DNA from: Chloroflexota bacterium
GTDB lineage: Bacteria > Chloroflexota > Anaerolineae > Anaerolineales > UBA4823
NCBI GenBank assembly: GCA_029782365.1
Contig: JAKOUW010000202.1
Location: 62,001-126,000 of the forward strand
Length of the DNA: 64,000 nt
Direction of reading: 5' to 3'
How positions within the stretch are numbered: the first letter of the stretch is position 1; each line of letters starts with the position of its first letter. Shown piece after piece: positions 43,587 through 53,094 of this stretch. The translations under genes were made by a program, and so were the position numbers. Under the pieces are notes generated by a model, which had not been told where the DNA came from, ran no database searches, and was given only the letters and a program-made list of their open reading frames with translations.

Positions 43587-43618
43587 TCGCGCCACAGTAC
43601 ACCCAAGATTCCTTTTTC

Positions 43619-44392
43619 TCAACCCTCAGCCTGGCCGGCCAGGTCGCGCACAGCCCGCGCCATCACCTGGTTTACTTCAAAATTTGCTTCAAGAAATTCT
43701 AAAACAGCCAGGGCTGACTGTGGGCTGCGTTCATAACCCTGCACAAAACGCGGCAAGGCGAGCGCGGTGGATGGAAAACGCTGTTCGAAGCGTCGTTCGT
43801 TGGAGAAGGGGTCTTTGAAACCATTTTTCTCCTGTTCCACTCTGCTCGCCAGCTCAACAACCCGGTCGACGGCATAATGTTGGATGAATCGCTGGGCCGA
43901 GAGTTTTTCTCCTCTGTGAAAGCGCTGCAGTCCGACGTACAGGTTGGTCAGCGCTTCGCCCACCTGCCACTCCACGTCGGGCCTGGCGGGCGGCAGTCCC
44001 ACGCCGGGCGGCTCGGCAATTTGGTCGGGTACACCGGCGCGTTTCCAGACCAACCTGCCGGGCGTAAACGGCACATGGCGCAGCTCGGCCGGCTCAAACA
44101 CAGCAAACTCACAGAAAATGCCATCGGCATACAAAAGCTTATAGCCATCCACCGTGTTTTGAAAAGCATACGCCAGCGGGCAGATAGTGCTCAGCCAATC
44201 CAGGTTGTCGATATACCTGGCTTTAAAGCCTTCTTCGACAACTGCAAAAAAATCCAGGTCCGAATACCCATCCAGGCGTCCCAGCTCACGACCCACCGAC
44301 CCCAAGCCTATCAACGCCACACCGTGCCCGGAGTGCTCCAGAGAGCGTCCTATTTCATCCAACCTTTTCAGCAATCGTTCTTTCGTATCCAA
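43619..44392 (-). CDS. Nucleotidyltransferase-domain protein
   Basis: 257 residues. The motif GLGSVGRELGRLDGYSDLDFF (residues about 29-49) fits the GS...DxD signature of pol-beta-type nucleotidyltransferases such as aminoglycoside adenylyltransferases, with both aspartates (DLD) present. The C-terminal part (about 130-250) is helical, with KLSAQRFIQHYAVDRVVELASR. Probably transfers a nucleotide to an unknown substrate. It lies between a degenerate nucleotidyltransferase and ComEC. Confidence 0.72.
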   Translation of the reverse strand: MDTKERLLKRLDEIGRSLEHSGHGVALIGLGSVGRELGRLDGYSDLDFFAVVEEGFKARYIDNLDWLSTICPLAYAFQNTVDGYKLLYADGIFCEFAVFEPAELRHVPFTPGRLVWKRAGVPDQIAEPPGVGLPPARPDVEWQVGEALTNLYVGLQRFHRGEKLSAQRFIQHYAVDRVVELASRVEQEKNGFKDPFSNERRFEQRFPSTALALPRFVQGYERSPQSALAVLEFLEANFEVNQVMARAVRDLAGQAEG

Positions 44393-44395
44393 GTT

Positions 44396-46819
44396 TCATT
44401 TCCTTTCGGTTTGAAGCCACATTTGGTTGCCATCGGTGGTCACTTCGATCCAACCGCTTTGGTCGGTGCGTATGATCTGGTAGCCTTGCCAGGCCTGCAG
44501 GGTTTCAGCATCCGGGCGTCCATCCACATCCTGAGCGGAAATGCTCAATAAGACCACTTTTGGCTGCAGGCTGGTTGTCCAGGTGGAGGGGTTGTCTGCC
44601 GCCGCGCCGCCGTGCGCCAGGGCGACCACACTCACGCGGCCCACTTTGATGCCTCCCTGCAAAGTCTGTAAGCCAGCGTCATCGATGCCCAGGGGCAGCA
44701 AGGTGCGAAAACTGCGCCATTCCAACAACAGCACGCCCCCTTTTGGACCGCAGTAGAGCACATGTAATTGCGCACCCTGGCCCAAATCCAGGGAATGGCC
44801 GGCGACGGCCGGGGTTATCGGAACGCCGGCAGCCTGCAGTGCGCCAAACAAACTGCGCTGCACCTGTGAATCATGGGTTGGTCCTGCCCACAAAACCTGG
44901 CCCGCCGGATAGCGCGGCAGAATATCGGGCAGCGCTTCGATCTGCGCCTGGTTGACGCCTGCCACCACCAGCCAATCCAGGCGCCGGTCAAAGAGCGGCA
45001 GGCGTTGGCCCAAGCTGTCGCCTAAGCGCGCCGAACTGGGACCTCCGTTCACAAGTACGAATCGCCCACCTGGCGTCTGTATCAAAAATGCTTCTCCGGA
45101 CCGGCCTGCGGCGTTGATATCCAGCATCACCAGATGCAGGCGGCCGTCCGGTGCCTGGGCAGCGGCGCGCCAGGCAGTCAGCGCTGCCGCGCCAAGCAGC
45201 AAAAGAAGCACACTGGGCGCCAGCAGGGGCTTGATGCGCCCCAGCCAGACCGCCCAGCGCTCCCGTGACAGGTAGAAAGCAACCAGGCCGCAGTATATCC
45301 CAACCACCCACCAACCCGGCAGCGGGCCAGTGCTGACCTGTGCGCCCGGCAGAGCAGCGAAGAATTCCGCCGAGAGTATGGTGTAACGCGCCAGGGGCCA
45401 GGCCAGGTAAGCCAGGATCTGACCGAATGGCTGCCAGAGAAAACCGGCCAGCACGCTCAGCCCGCTCAAAATCATCAAAGCTGGTTGGACTGGCAAGGCA
45501 ACAAAATTCGCCGCCAGCGCTACCAGCGAAAGGCGCTGGAAATGAGCAATCATCAGGGGTAAAGTAAATAATTGGGCGGCCAACGTGATCAGAACATAAT
45601 CGGCCAGCAAGCCCGAAGCAAAACCTGCCGCCCAGGTTGGCAGGCGACTGTGCAGCCAGGCGCTCACCCAATCACTCAGCGGCCCTCCCAACACCACCAA
45701 TCCTAAAGTCGAAGCAAAAGAGAGCTGAAACCCCACATCCCACAACACATCCGGCTCGATCCAGGCCATCACCCCCGCGGCCGCCCCCAGGCTGTTCAAG
45801 CCATCCTGGCGGCGTCCGATCTGCGCCGCCAGCAGCGCCAGCCCACCCATCCAGGCTGCTCGAACGGCCGAGGCTTCGGCGCCGGTCATCAGGGTGTACG
45901 CCGTGATGCCCACGCCTGCCAGCAAAGCGCCGCGCCAGCGCCCAAAAGCTCGCCCAGCCAGCTTGAGAAACACTCCCGCCAGGATGGTAATGTTGAAACC
46001 GGAAATTGCCAGGACATGGGCAATCCCGCTGGCCTGGAAAGCGGCCGTTACGCGCGGCGGCAGCCCGCGGTCTGCACCCAGTAACACTCCTGCCGTCAGC
46101 CCAGATTCCGGGTCAGGGTACAGGCGATAACACAGGGTCAGTGCTGCCGCCTGTACCTGATAAAGCCAGCCTTGCAGAGAAAATTCCTGTGCGACTTCTA
46201 AGCGGCGTGCGCTGGCGCGCGGCATCAGGCTGAGGATGCCTCGCCGGGCCAGGTAAGCCTGGTAGGAAAAAATCTCACCCGCTTCCGGTGTCACCAGTTC
46301 GCCGCGCACTTCTACCCGGTCTTGATATTGCCAATCAACAGCCGGCTCCAGTCGCGCAAGCAGGAGGCCGGTGGTAGGCTCAAAGGATGCATTCTCCAGA
46401 GACCGCGCTTCCTCTGCCTGCAGCAGCAAATTGGTGTAGCCGTCGCGCCGATCAGGCGGCGCGGCCAACCGGCCGCGCACCACCCAGGCACCTGGCTGAT
46501 CATTCAAAACAGCCAGATGGTGGCTGTCGAGTGGCGGGTGATCAGCCTGGTAGCGCGCCCCGCCCAGGCAGGCGGCGCATGCCAGCAGTGGGATGAAGGC
46601 CGGGAAACCATACGAGTGGCCCAATTGCCAGGCCCAGGCGGCGGCGTGCTGTAACCAGGCTGGCCGGCGGAGAGACCGTGCCCCCAACCCGCTGATCGCC
46701 GCAAACACCGCACAGCCGGCCGCCAACCCCAGCCAGGCGGCAACTGGCAACTTCAGGACATCGGCCAGGGCTAACCCGCCGATCAGCGCCAGCGACAACC
46801 AGAGCAGCGGCATCTTCAT
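44396..46819 (-). CDS. ComEC/Rec2-family DNA uptake membrane protein
   Basis: 807 residues. DUF4131-like N-terminal soluble domain (about 80-230), competence membrane domain (about 240-520, with GLTAGVLLGADRGLP, SGIAHVLAISGFNITILAGV and the TGAEASAVRAAWMGGLALLA segment), and a C-terminal MBL-like domain (about 555-800). In that domain the metal-binding HxHxDH reads VAGVNQAQIEAL and the DVGQG motif reads DINAAGRS, so the putative nuclease is inactive. ComEC normally carries single-stranded DNA across the inner membrane. The gene before it overlaps the same minus-strand block. Confidence 0.88.
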   Translation of the reverse strand: MKMPLLWLSLALIGGLALADVLKLPVAAWLGLAAGCAVFAAISGLGARSLRRPAWLQHAAAWAWQLGHSYGFPAFIPLLACAACLGGARYQADHPPLDSHHLAVLNDQPGAWVVRGRLAAPPDRRDGYTNLLLQAEEARSLENASFEPTTGLLLARLEPAVDWQYQDRVEVRGELVTPEAGEIFSYQAYLARRGILSLMPRASARRLEVAQEFSLQGWLYQVQAAALTLCYRLYPDPESGLTAGVLLGADRGLPPRVTAAFQASGIAHVLAISGFNITILAGVFLKLAGRAFGRWRGALLAGVGITAYTLMTGAEASAVRAAWMGGLALLAAQIGRRQDGLNSLGAAAGVMAWIEPDVLWDVGFQLSFASTLGLVVLGGPLSDWVSAWLHSRLPTWAAGFASGLLADYVLITLAAQLFTLPLMIAHFQRLSLVALAANFVALPVQPALMILSGLSVLAGFLWQPFGQILAYLAWPLARYTILSAEFFAALPGAQVSTGPLPGWWVVGIYCGLVAFYLSRERWAVWLGRIKPLLAPSVLLLLLGAAALTAWRAAAQAPDGRLHLVMLDINAAGRSGEAFLIQTPGGRFVLVNGGPSSARLGDSLGQRLPLFDRRLDWLVVAGVNQAQIEALPDILPRYPAGQVLWAGPTHDSQVQRSLFGALQAAGVPITPAVAGHSLDLGQGAQLHVLYCGPKGGVLLLEWRSFRTLLPLGIDDAGLQTLQGGIKVGRVSVVALAHGGAAADNPSTWTTSLQPKVVLLSISAQDVDGRPDAETLQAWQGYQIIRTDQSGWIEVTTDGNQMWLQTERK

Positions 46820-46866
46820 GTCACAAACTCTCGCCTCGGCAGCTCAGCCATGACCACCTCGACCGG

Positions 46867-47469
46867 TTATGAAGGCCAGGGCCAGCGCAAAAAAGGCACC
46901 AGCATCGCCGTGCGCCGGCGGTAATCATTGTACTCCCGCCCAAACTCGGCCTGAAGCTTGCGCTCCTCCAGTATCGCTCCCAGGATGATATACACGCTGA
47001 TGCCCAGGTTGAAAGCCAGTAAATTGAGCGACATGGATGGCATTAACCAGATAAAGGCCAGGCCGGCCGAATACAGCGGGTGGCGCACCCAACGGTACAA
47101 CCCGCTCACCACCAGGGTGGGAGGCTGCGTCTCCACCCCGTACAACAACTGGCGTAAACCCAGGAACTGCCAGACGCCAGTTTGCAGTAAACCAACCAAC
47201 AAAGTCAAGAGAGCCAGGAGCTGCCCGGCCAGTGTCAACGCACGCCAGGGCCAGGGAATCTGATACAACTGCCGGTCCTCGAGCAGCACCGTCAGGGCCA
47301 TCACTGGCATCAGGCTGACCAGTGCAAAGGCATTATACACAAAACGGTACCCGCGCACACCCAGCGGGCCAAAGCGCCGTGCCGTCTGCTTCATCCAAAG
47401 CGTCGCCAGCGCGGAATGCAGCGCCCCATACAGCAGGACAGCCAGGAAAATCACCGCAAAAGACAGCAC
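46867..47469 (-). CDS. Isoprenylcysteine carboxyl methyltransferase/PEMT-like membrane protein
   Basis: 200 residues, five to six membrane segments. Signature GLYRWVRHPLYSAGLAFIW (about 121-139) and the C-terminal EERKLQAEFGREYNDYRRR (about 168-186) place it in the ICMT/phospholipid-methyltransferase/NnrU superfamily, where these motifs bind SAM. Substrate not deducible. Confidence 0.8.
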   Translation of the reverse strand: MLSFAVIFLAVLLYGALHSALATLWMKQTARRFGPLGVRGYRFVYNAFALVSLMPVMALTVLLEDRQLYQIPWPWRALTLAGQLLALLTLLVGLLQTGVWQFLGLRQLLYGVETQPPTLVVSGLYRWVRHPLYSAGLAFIWLMPSMSLNLLAFNLGISVYIILGAILEERKLQAEFGREYNDYRRRTAMLVPFLRWPWPS

Positions 47470-47478
47470 GCCGCCCTC

Positions 47479-48423
47479 CTAGCGCTTATTTTTGTATAAA
47501 TCACGGAAGCGCGCATCCCGTTCCAGGGTCAGCCGCAGGCCTTCAGCCAGGGGGATGCGCGGGATATAGCCCAATTTCTCAGCCGCCAGCGTAAGGTCGG
47601 CGCGCATGCGCGAAACGCCCGCCTCGGTGCGCGTATTATACACAATTTCCACCTTCGAATTAATGATGCTCAGCACCACTGCCAGCAGTTCTTTGACGCT
47701 CGTTTCGACGCCAAAGCCAACATTGATCACCAGGTTATCAAGGTGCGGGGCGGTGGCGGCGGCAATCATAGCCCGCACAACATCGTCCACGAAAACATAA
47801 TCGCGCGTCTGCATACCGTCGCCGTGGATCACAACTGTCCCGCCGCGTAGAGTCTGGCGCAGCATATTCATGACAACTGGTGGGTGCGAAGGCGGCAGGT
47901 GCTGACCAGGCCCATAGGCGTTGAAGACCCGCAGGCTGACTGTTTCGATGCCCCACAAGCCGCCAATGGTGCGCACATAGTATTCCGCCGCCAGCTTAGA
48001 GACCGCATAAGGCGAGCTGGGGTTGGGCCGAGCTGATTCTTTGAGCGGCTGTTCCTGGTTGTCACCGTAAACCGCTCCCGAAGAAATAAAGACCACTCGG
48101 CGCACGCCAACATCACGCATCGCTTCCATCAATGCCACTGTGCCGCCCACATTGACTGCATTATAATCGCGTGGGTAGATGATCGACTCGGGCACTGCAA
48201 CGCGCGCCGCCAGGTGATAAACACAATCCACATCCTGCAGTAAAGTCCACAATTTGGGGCGGTCGGAGACATCACCACGCGTGAAATGAACATCTGGCAC
48301 CAGAGCCTGCGGATCGCCTGTGGAGAGGTCGTCCAGGCCGCGCACATGGTGGCATTCCAGGGCCAGTTGGTTGGCCAGGGCTGAACCTAAAAAGCCAGCC
48401 GCGCCGGTGATTAAGAAATTCAT
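47479..48423 (-). CDS. NAD-dependent epimerase/dehydratase (extended SDR)
   Basis: 314 residues. Rossmann motif TGAAGFLGSALA (about residue 7), DDLSTG, then the catalytic Ser in ISSGAVYG and the YxxxK motif YAVSKLAAEYY (about 148). Similar in plan to UDP-glucose 4-epimerase (GalE) and related dehydratases. GAGG lies six bases upstream of the ATG. Sugar-nucleotide modification for surface glycans is likely. Confidence 0.9.
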   Translation of the reverse strand: MNFLITGAAGFLGSALANQLALECHHVRGLDDLSTGDPQALVPDVHFTRGDVSDRPKLWTLLQDVDCVYHLAARVAVPESIIYPRDYNAVNVGGTVALMEAMRDVGVRRVVFISSGAVYGDNQEQPLKESARPNPSSPYAVSKLAAEYYVRTIGGLWGIETVSLRVFNAYGPGQHLPPSHPPVVMNMLRQTLRGGTVVIHGDGMQTRDYVFVDDVVRAMIAAATAPHLDNLVINVGFGVETSVKELLAVVLSIINSKVEIVYNTRTEAGVSRMRADLTLAAEKLGYIPRIPLAEGLRLTLERDARFRDLYKNKR

Positions 48424-48518
48424 TAGATCCTCATTCGTTTAGTTGGAAATATGATAAAGACCACGCTGGAAGCGCATATAAATCATTATACTATGGACTG
48501 AACCCCATCCATCGGGGA

Positions 48519-49703
48519 TCAACGGTTTTTGCTTTTTTCCGCCAGCGCAATTCGCTTGCTCAAAGCCGGATGCGAATACAACAGCCACTCTTCCCAGGCT
48601 TCCGGGTCAGCGTCAGCCAGGTTCTGGTTTGCCAGGCGAGTCATAGCGGATGCAAAAGCCGCCGACTTGCCGGTGACAGCCAGGGCATATTCATCCGCCC
48701 GCTGTTCCCGCCAGCGCGACATGCCGTTCCCCAGGGGCATGGTCACCAGCCCGTAGAATCCCATGACCAACATCAACAAGGGCAGGGCAGCAATATCAGC
48801 CGGGCCAGACAGTCCGAAAAAAGCCGCACCCCAGCGCAGCGCCAGTCCAGCCAGGTAAAAACCAACCAGCGTCATCAGCGTGTCGAACAGGATGCCCAGC
48901 GGAATATCTTTGTGGACATGGTGACCCAGTTCGTGCGCCAGCACAGTTTCGATCTCATCTGTCGTGAACTCCTTCAATAAAGTATCGCCCAGGATAATGC
49001 GCCGGGTGTTGCCCAAGCCGGCCAGCGCGGCATTGGCCGCTTTGGTGCGCCGGCTCATATCGAATTGAAACACCCCGCTCACCCGTGTGTGCGCCTGCTC
49101 CGCCAGGCTCAGCAAGCGGTGCGCAAGTTCGGCATATTCATCGCCCAGCGGGCTCACTTTGTAAAATAACGGCATCAGCAGCACCGGTGCCAGGTTTGCC
49201 AGTACCACATTGAATAAGAGCAGAATGCCTGCCGCCCACAACCACCACCAATCCGGCGAGGCGCGCAGCACCGTATAGATCACCTCCAGCGCCAAGCCAC
49301 CCAGTAATCCACCGACCACCATCCCTTTGACCTGGTCAAACACCCAACCGCGCCAGGTCTGGTTGGACATGCCGAAGCGGTGCGGCAGAACGAAACCTTC
49401 GTAATACGCCAGCGGCAGGTTGAGGAAGAAATAAATACCGCCAAATACCAGGGCAAACGCCAGCACCAACAGCCAATCGTTGCTGGTCAGCCCAACTTGA
49501 AGGGCGCTGCGCAGGCCAACTGACCAGCCGAAAACCAGCCAGGACAGGGCGTACAGGCCGCTGACAGCAATATCCGCCAGCATCAGTCGGTGGGAAATGC
49601 GAGCATACTGCTTGGCCTGCCTCTGGCGTTCAGGATCGAGTGAGATTTGATTCTCAGGCCTTACCGGATATTCCTTAACTTTTGTATTGATTTCATCCGC
49701 CAT
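48519..49703 (-). CDS. M48-family (Ste24-like) membrane metalloprotease
   Basis: 394 residues, several membrane segments in the N-terminal half (about 40-210), then the zinc motif in LAHELGHHVHKDI (about 258), a third-ligand glutamate in the C-terminal WREQRADEYAL (about 332), and KAANAALAGLGNTRRIILGD just before. Matches the CAAX prenyl protease 1/HtpX-related family, involved in membrane protein quality control in bacteria. ATG at 49703 preceded by GGATAA-type spacing; start taken from the domain layout. Confidence 0.9.
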   Translation of the reverse strand: MADEINTKVKEYPVRPENQISLDPERQRQAKQYARISHRLMLADIAVSGLYALSWLVFGWSVGLRSALQVGLTSNDWLLVLAFALVFGGIYFFLNLPLAYYEGFVLPHRFGMSNQTWRGWVFDQVKGMVVGGLLGGLALEVIYTVLRASPDWWWLWAAGILLLFNVVLANLAPVLLMPLFYKVSPLGDEYAELAHRLLSLAEQAHTRVSGVFQFDMSRRTKAANAALAGLGNTRRIILGDTLLKEFTTDEIETVLAHELGHHVHKDIPLGILFDTLMTLVGFYLAGLALRWGAAFFGLSGPADIAALPLLMLVMGFYGLVTMPLGNGMSRWREQRADEYALAVTGKSAAFASAMTRLANQNLADADPEAWEEWLLYSHPALSKRIALAEKSKNR

Positions 49704-49738
49704 ATATTATCCTTCTGGCATCAACGTTTTTTTCATAC

Positions 49739-50326
49739 TCACGGTTTCAGCGGTACAGGCGTCGGCCCATGGCCGGGATAAATCATTTTCACATGCAACA
49801 TGCGGATTTTGCTCCAACTTTGCTCAATCAATTCCTGAGTTTCTTCTGTCGCCAGAGCAGGTGGAGTCAGGTCGCCGGTAAAAGCGCTGCCATCATCCAA
49901 AACCAATGTAACGCTGTCCTCTGAATGGCCGGGAGTATGGATGATCTCACCCTCCAGACCAATTCTCTCCAAGAACGGGCGGCTTTGGGCTATTTGCAAC
50001 TGCAGGCAGCCCGCCAGCTTAATTTCCTGGTAACCCATGCTGGGTTTTATGTAGCGCCTGAGCTGCGGAACCGCCGCCAACTGCTCTTCCAAGATGACCA
50101 GGCGGGCGCCGTGCTGGATGATCTCTTGGGCGATCCCGGCATGATCGGGATGGTAGTGTGTTGCCAGGAAATAACGCACATCCCGCAGCGCCAGATTTTT
50201 CTTCAGCAGGTTAGCCAACAATTTTGGCAGTGTGCCCGGCCAACCCACATCCACCAGCAAGCCGGCGCGGCCTGGCTCGACCAGATAATAGTTAGTGGAA
50301 TCGTATCCGATGTTGAGAATATTCAT
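49739..50326 (-). CDS. MBL-fold metallo-hydrolase
   Basis: 195 residues. Zinc ligands are in LATHYHPDHAG (HxHxDH, about residue 55), HTPGHSEDSVTL (about 132) and TGDL (about 151). A single-domain thiolesterase/glyoxalase-II-like hydrolase with an unknown substrate. The gene starts 14 bases after a TATACT-type box on the minus strand. Confidence 0.85.
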   Translation of the reverse strand: MNILNIGYDSTNYYLVEPGRAGLLVDVGWPGTLPKLLANLLKKNLALRDVRYFLATHYHPDHAGIAQEIIQHGARLVILEEQLAAVPQLRRYIKPSMGYQEIKLAGCLQLQIAQSRPFLERIGLEGEIIHTPGHSEDSVTLVLDDGSAFTGDLTPPALATEETQELIEQSWSKIRMLHVKMIYPGHGPTPVPLKP

Positions 50327-50478
50327 GGCAGTGCCTGCTTAGTATAATATAGCCTGCCGAAAGTAACGGAAATATGAAACGACTGAATGCCTGCCTGCTA
50401 TTTATGAAATGTGCTTTGCCGCTGTTGAATACTACGGAGAGCTTTGGTCGTCATCGACCTGCCAAGAAGTGAGCTTAT

Positions 50479-51957
50479 TCAAGAGATGGTAGAATTTGAC
50501 CCGGCGTAGACGCCAGCCCTGCTCAATTCCGTCAAGAAACGTTCGCTTTTCAAGGCGGCTTTGGCCGCATGGTACCCGCACATGCCGTGCACACCGCCGC
50601 CCGGAGGTGTAGATGAGGAGCACAAATAAACTCCTTGGAGCGGGGTGCTGTAAGGTACAACTCGCGCCACCGGCCGGGTAAACAACTGCCAGATATCCTG
50701 CACTCCCCCGTTGATATCACCCCCGATATAGTTGGCGTTATAGCTTTCCATGGCGGCCGCGCTGCGCGTGCTGCGCGCCAGGATACGCCGGGTAAAACCT
50801 GGCGCAAAGCGCTCGACCTGCGCTTCGATGGCAGCGGTCATATCTTGCGTGGAGCCGTTCGGCACATGGCAGTACGCCCAGGCGGTGTGCTTACTGGCAG
50901 GAGCCCGGCTGCTGTCGAACAGGCTTTGTTGGGCAAATAATACAAAGGGCCTGTCAGGATGTGCGCCCCGCCACACAACCCGCTCAGCGCCGCTGATCTC
51001 CTCCAAGGTTCCCCCTATGTGAACCGTGCCTGCCTGGGCGCAGCCGGCTGCTTTCCAGGGAACCGGTCCATCCAGCGCCCAATCGATCTTGAACACCCCC
51101 GGCCCGTAACGGTAACGCTCCAGGCTGCGGCGGTAGCCTGCCGGCAGGCGCTCGCCTATGATTTGCACGAGCTGGCGCGGCGTCAGGTCGAACAGGGCCA
51201 GGCGGCAAGGCGGCAAATCAGCAGCGCGCTCGACGGGAAAGTCAGTCCGGATTTCGCCTCCCAACGAAGACAGTTGCTTTACCAATGCATCAATGATGGC
51301 CTGCGATCCGCCGCGCGGCACCGGCCAGCCCACAGCATGCGCCAGGATGCCCAAAACCAGGCCGAAAGCGGCGGTGGCCGGCTGGTCGAGCGGGATCATC
51401 GAGTGTGCCGCCATACCAGCCAACAGGGCCCGGGCAGGCGGCTGGCGAAATGTTGCTTTTGCCAGCCAATTCGCCGGCAGACCGGCGCGCAAGCCGAAAC
51501 CAGCCAGCGTCAGCGGATGGCGCGGCGGCAGCGGCAAAGGGCCCAGGATATCTGCGATGATCTTCTCCCAATTCGCCACCAGCGGCTCCATCAGCCGCCG
51601 GTATGCCGGTCCGTCCCCTTCCAACTCGGCGGCAGTTTTCGCCAGATCCTGGTATATGACCGCTGCCCGGCCGTCGTCCTGGGGATGAGCCAGGGCTGCC
51701 GGAGGTTGGATCCATTCCACCCCCAGGCTCTCCAGCGGCAGGCTGCGTAAAAAAGGTGAAGCCAGGCTGAGCGGGTGGATGGCGGAACACACATCATGGC
51801 GAAATCCCGGCAGGGTCAATTCTGCCGTGCGTGCCCCACCCCCAGGCGTGTCTTTCGCTTCCAGCACCAGAGTCCTGGCGCCGGCCTGGGCCAGGGTGAT
51901 GGCGGCCGACAGCCCGTTCGGGCCAGCGCCGACCACCACAGCATCGAATTCAGGCAT
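50479..51957 (-). CDS. Phytoene-desaturase-like FAD-dependent oxidoreductase
   Basis: 492 residues. FAD dinucleotide-binding motif VVVGAGPNGLSAAITLAQAG (residues 6-25) followed by VLEAKDTPGGGARTAEL; closing FAD motif CSSSTPPGGGVHGMCGYHAAKAAL at about 445. This CrtI-type/PYROXD2-like fold acts on carotenoids or unsaturated lipids. The ATG at 51957 lies six bases before the stop of the next upstream gene. Last gene of the phosphatase/STAS operon; its link to signalling is unclear. Confidence 0.85.
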   Translation of the reverse strand: MPEFDAVVVGAGPNGLSAAITLAQAGARTLVLEAKDTPGGGARTAELTLPGFRHDVCSAIHPLSLASPFLRSLPLESLGVEWIQPPAALAHPQDDGRAAVIYQDLAKTAAELEGDGPAYRRLMEPLVANWEKIIADILGPLPLPPRHPLTLAGFGLRAGLPANWLAKATFRQPPARALLAGMAAHSMIPLDQPATAAFGLVLGILAHAVGWPVPRGGSQAIIDALVKQLSSLGGEIRTDFPVERAADLPPCRLALFDLTPRQLVQIIGERLPAGYRRSLERYRYGPGVFKIDWALDGPVPWKAAGCAQAGTVHIGGTLEEISGAERVVWRGAHPDRPFVLFAQQSLFDSSRAPASKHTAWAYCHVPNGSTQDMTAAIEAQVERFAPGFTRRILARSTRSAAAMESYNANYIGGDINGGVQDIWQLFTRPVARVVPYSTPLQGVYLCSSSTPPGGGVHGMCGYHAAKAALKSERFLTELSRAGVYAGSNSTIS

Positions 51958-51962
51958 ATCCC

Positions 51963-52694
51963 CTACTTGCCAAACAGGCGGCGCACCAATGCCACGGGCA
52001 TGTACAATGCCGAGCGGATGCCAGCGTTTTGCCAGATGTTGCTGGCTTCTTTCCACTGCACGCGCGGGTCAACCAGCACATTCTGTTGGATCACGTGCCC
52101 CTGTACGCCAAAAGATTGCGCCAGGTTAGACAGCGTGCCTTGCCAGAATACATCTTCAGCCTGGTGTCCGAAGCCCAGGCGGAAGCTGATCTCGTAAATC
52201 GGGTCGTTGGCCCGGATCAACACCTGCACCTGCGCCACGGTCGATCCATCTTCCTCAAACGAGCTGAAGGTGATCATTCCGGCGAACATGTGGCCTTGGG
52301 GAGTCATAAATGAGAATGATGTGTCATCGGCATAAATGACCATGATGCCGGTAGAGAGTTTCAATCCCCCGGGCGCCGTCAAGTTGATCACACCCACCTC
52401 ACCCGGCTGGATACCGCGCAAAGGCACATACAAATCATTGCCTTTCGGCCAATACTTGGGAAAATTAGCTTTCCAGGTAGAGATAACTTCTTGGGGCGAA
52501 GCGGATGCCCCACTCAGGCGGATTTTGTAGGTCTTCTGCCACATCTGACCGAAACCAGCCGATAAACCGGACAGCCTCCGGCCATCGACATTCAGGTTGA
52601 TCGCCCCGCTGGGCACTCCCGGTGATTTTAGTTTATCCACCGGCTTAGCCCAGCCGGCGTTTTGGTTCGTATCCGAGGTTGATTGGTCAGACAT
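51963..52694 (-). CDS. DUF1990-like protein of unknown function
   Basis: 243 residues, no membrane segment except possibly a weak C-terminal one (LYMPVALVRRLF). Middle part (about 95-180) has YADDTSFSFMTPQGHMFAGMITFSS, resembling the DUF1990/YndJ C-terminal pattern 'xGHxxxG', which is only a tentative match. AGGTAAAA precedes the ATG. It sits between a STAS gene (15 bases) and the desaturase-like gene, so it is in the same operon. Confidence 0.62.
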   Translation of the reverse strand: MSDQSTSDTNQNAGWAKPVDKLKSPGVPSGAINLNVDGRRLSGLSAGFGQMWQKTYKIRLSGASASPQEVISTWKANFPKYWPKGNDLYVPLRGIQPGEVGVINLTAPGGLKLSTGIMVIYADDTSFSFMTPQGHMFAGMITFSSFEEDGSTVAQVQVLIRANDPIYEISFRLGFGHQAEDVFWQGTLSNLAQSFGVQGHVIQQNVLVDPRVQWKEASNIWQNAGIRSALYMPVALVRRLFGK

Positions 52695-52708
52695 TTTTAC
52701 CTCCAAAG

Positions 52709-53071
52709 TTATGCCGCCGCCAGAGCTTGCTCTTCGGTTTCAAAGATACCGATGGCCTCATCCAGGCGAGTAAGTGAGAAAATTTGCCGGTAATGGTCGC
52801 TCAAAGCGCAGACAAACAGGCGTTGTTTTTGGCGCTGGATGCGGATCAATAACGTCACCAGTAAGCCGATGCCGGAGCTGTTCATATACTTTAAATTCTT
52901 GAAATTCAAGATGATGCTTTTTGCCCCGTCACTGTTTACCCTGGTGTAAGCATCCATCAAAGCGCTTTCTGCCTGGGCGTTGATTTCACCATCAATATCA
53001 AAGATATAGAAGCCCTCAGCAGAGCCCTGCGAAACTTTGCGGGTCTGAATTTGAACATTGGCTTGAGACAT
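52709..53071 (-). CDS. STAS-domain anti-anti-sigma factor homologue (1)
   Basis: 120 residues. STAS domain about 10-110, with the phosphorylatable Ser in YMNSSGIGLL (about residue 63), corresponding to the SpoIIAA/RsbV DSxG site. In partner switching the unphosphorylated form binds and removes the kinase from its target. Second antagonist of a phosphatase-kinase operon. Confidence 0.9.
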   Translation of the reverse strand: MSQANVQIQTRKVSQGSAEGFYIFDIDGEINAQAESALMDAYTRVNSDGAKSIILNFKNLKYMNSSGIGLLVTLLIRIQRQKQRLFVCALSDHYRQIFSLTRLDEAIGIFETEEQALAAA

Positions 53072-53094
53072 ATCAACCTCCTGACAAAATTAGT

